From contig JAFDIS010000028.1 in the NCBI GenBank assembly GCA_019307945.1, forward strand, positions 1-35,303: a stretch of DNA of 35,303 nucleotides. Direction: 5' to 3'. The position numbers were made by a program, and so were the translations under genes. Positions 34,016-35,303 of the stretch are shown here, in pieces. How positions within the stretch are numbered: the first letter of the stretch is position 1; each line of letters begins with the position of its first letter. The notes below the pieces were generated by a model. It did no database searches. It worked only from the letters and a program-made list of their open reading frames with translations, and was not told the origin of the DNA. This DNA is from Deltaproteobacteria bacterium. GTDB taxonomy: Bacteria; Desulfobacterota; DSM-4660; Desulfatiglandales; Desulfatiglandaceae.

Positions 34016-35023
34016 ATGAAGATCTTACTGGTCTGCCGCTGCGACGGCTGGATGGGAGATTACATGTCGCAGGTCTCCTCCGGATTCGTGCGCCTGGGCC
34101 ACGAGGTGGAACGCCTGGACTACCACCGATGGGACAAGGGGTTCCTGCGACGGATTTCGGGCAAGGGCCCCCGTGCGGTGGAACACCGAACTGCAAAACT
34201 TGCAAAACACCTGGCCGATTCGCGTCCCCGCCTGGTGATCTTCGCCCTGGCCCATCTCCTGTTCGATTTTGGCTTCCTGCGGAATACATTTGAAGGCCCC
34301 ATGGTCTTTTTCGACATGGACGGCCCGGCCCTTCCCTGCTACCAGGATGACCTCCGCTGGGTCCGGGATATGGACCTGGTGGCAACGGTGAGCCGCAGGG
34401 CCCTGCGCCACTTGAACGCCCGCGGTCACGACAACATCCTCTATTGGCCCCACGGGGTAGACCACGAAAAGTACAGGCCTCTTGCCCTCTCAGCCCAAGA
34501 CCTCTCACGATTCTCCTCGCCCCTGGCCTTTGTGGGACGCCCCACGGAAAGGCGCGCCGCCCTCCTGGGCACCTTGCCCGCCCAATCCCTGGCCCTTTGG
34601 GGGAGCCGCTGGTCCAGGAAGCCCTACCGGGACGACCCGGCGCTCGCGGGCGCGGTGAGGGAAAAGGAGGACATCCTGGGTGAGAACCTCGTCAAGATGT
34701 ACAACGCCTCCACCGTTCTCCTCAACATCCTGCGAGAACCCTTCGCGGAGGCGCCCACCATCCTCAACCTACAGGTCTTCGCCGTGCCCGCCTGCGGGAC
34801 CTGTCTCCTGACCGAGTGGGTGGAAGAGGTGGAGGAGGCCTTCGAGCCGGGCGCGGAGATCCTGACGTTTCGAACTCCCGAACAATTCACGGAACAGGCC
34901 CTGCGTTATTCCCGGGACCCTGCCGCCGCACGAAAGATCGGGGCAGCGGGCCGGAAGCGTTGCCTCGCCCACCACACCCACACTCACCGCGCCCGGGAAC
35001 TCCTGAAGGCCTTGGGGATGTAA
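34016..35023 (+). CDS. CgeB-like glycosyltransferase
   Basis: 335 residues. The N-terminal MKILLVCRCDGWMGDYMSQV and the DUF3880-like first domain, with VFFDMDGPALPCYQDD and TVSRRALRHL, are followed by HGVDHEKYRPL and the C-terminal domain with SPLAFVGRPTERRAALL, NASTVLLNILRE, and LNLQVFAVPACGTCLLTEWVEEVEEAFEPGAEILTF. This is the arrangement of CgeB-type (GT4-like) transferases with a GT-B fold. The name comes from a Bacillus spore-coat protein; homologues in Gram-negatives act on surface polysaccharides or flagellin. It is divergent from the GT9 gene by 155 bases and ends the envelope cluster. Confidence 0.88.
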   Translation: MKILLVCRCDGWMGDYMSQVSSGFVRLGHEVERLDYHRWDKGFLRRISGKGPRAVEHRTAKLAKHLADSRPRLVIFALAHLLFDFGFLRNTFEGPMVFFDMDGPALPCYQDDLRWVRDMDLVATVSRRALRHLNARGHDNILYWPHGVDHEKYRPLALSAQDLSRFSSPLAFVGRPTERRAALLGTLPAQSLALWGSRWSRKPYRDDPALAGAVREKEDILGENLVKMYNASTVLLNILREPFAEAPTILNLQVFAVPACGTCLLTEWVEEVEEAFEPGAEILTFRTPEQFTEQALRYSRDPAAARKIGAAGRKRCLAHHTHTHRARELLKALGM

Positions 35024-35110
35024 GAGGAGAAGGTTCTCTTGATCAGGGGGCGTGCCCTGCTCCCCGGAAGGGTGACAACGAGAGCGGGAAGTCTTTTCTT
35101 GAAAGTTTTG

Positions 35111-35140
35111 AAAAACGCCGCACCCTGCCCAAATGCGGCG
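35111..35140 (-). terminator. Leftward terminator-like hairpin
   Basis: CGCCGCA (35116-35122) pairs with TGCGGCG (35134-35140) around an 11-nt loop. AAAAA (35111-35115) lies to its left, so on the minus strand the stem is followed by TTTTT. The polarity fits leftward transcription, yet both flanking genes point right. It may stop antisense transcription or serve as a mRNA 3'-end stem for the CgeB-like gene. Confidence 0.4.
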
Positions 35141-35180
35141 CTTGTCCGTGCCGTCGCGGCAGATAGGTCACTCTTAACTT

Positions 35181-35209
35181 TTGATTCTCCTATATTGGCT
35201 TTGTAAAGA
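35181..35209 (+). promoter_or_regulatory. Candidate promoter for the right-edge gene
   Basis: TTGATT (35181-35186), a 17-bp spacer and TAAAGA (35204-35209), in an AT-rich stretch that contrasts with the GC-rich surroundings. A leader of about 80 bases would follow before the ATG at 35298. It contains short alternative stems (see findings). Confidence 0.4.
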
Positions 35210-35297
35210 TATTGCTTGCATTTTCGTCTGAAAAATAGTAGACGATGATCATGATAACGCCAAAGGAAACATTCTACTGAGCGAAGGAGGAAATCTT

Positions 35298-35303
35298 ATG
35301 CAA
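35298..35303 (+). CDS. First two codons of a gene running off the right edge
   Basis: ATG CAA at 35298-35303, preceded by AAGGAGG (35284-35290) seven bases upstream, a strong ribosome-binding site. Too short to identify. The AT-rich leader and strong site suggest a well-expressed gene. Confidence 0.5.

Noticed and set aside
34016-35023. CgeB-like gene as evidence of sporulation
   Set aside because: The family is widespread in non-sporulating Gram-negatives as surface glycosyltransferases, and the surrounding genes are for lipid A and LPS.

Overview
The window looks like a chromosome segment of a GC-rich, Gram-negative, probably strictly or facultatively anaerobic bacterium, most likely of the Desulfobacterota (former Deltaproteobacteria). 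This is inferred from lipid A/LPS genes (MsbA, LpxL-like, family 9 and 39 glycosyltransferases), a type IV pilus retraction ATPase, a PATAN-domain regulator, and catabolic acyl-CoA genes of the types common in that group. No rRNA or tRNA gene, CRISPR array or complete insertion sequence was seen.

Layout. (1) 1-4100 is accessory in character: the first codons of a possible integrase at the left edge, a MazE/MazF-like toxin-antitoxin pair behind a consensus promoter that overlaps a near-perfect 42-bp palindrome, two diverged copies of a ~60-bp structured repeat, katG (catalase-peroxidase), and hairpin-rich spacers. (2) 4192-9763 (+): enolase, a small PC4-like protein, a terminator, then pilT followed by a large protein joining a MshEN-like N-terminus, two receiver domains without the phospho-acceptor Asp, and a PATAN (DUF4388) domain, then a small internally duplicated protein. 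(3) 9777-15501: surface-glycan genes, with a family 39 glycosyltransferase on the minus strand and divergent from it a DegT aminotransferase, a GT2 transferase, a TVP38/DedA-like membrane protein and a Gfo/Idh oxidoreductase. (4) 23166 down to 15498 (-): a six-gene acyl-CoA operon: an adjacent large/small acyl-CoA dehydrogenase pair, two dissimilar carboxyltransferases, a BKACE-type beta-keto acid cleavage enzyme, and an AtuD-like acyl-CoA dehydrogenase. Its start has a good promoter with a 22-bp palindromic operator on the expected transcription start. (5) 23477-27164: a small HTH/zinc-ribbon regulator (+), then on the minus strand SCP2-type thiolase, DUF35 partner, prmA and rsmE, closely packed. 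(6) 27490-35023: a Dph6-like PP-loop protein, cutA, then an envelope cluster (msbA, lpxL-like acyltransferase, GT39, convergent GT9, CgeB-like GT). The right edge carries an AT-rich leader and the first two codons of another gene.

The most novel-looking material is the acyl-CoA operon. Its two carboxyltransferases have degraded complementary sets of conserved motifs and have no biotin carboxylase or biotin carrier beside them, and its substrate cannot be deduced. Second is the PilT-linked protein, which looks like a phosphorylation-independent adaptor for type IV pilus control.
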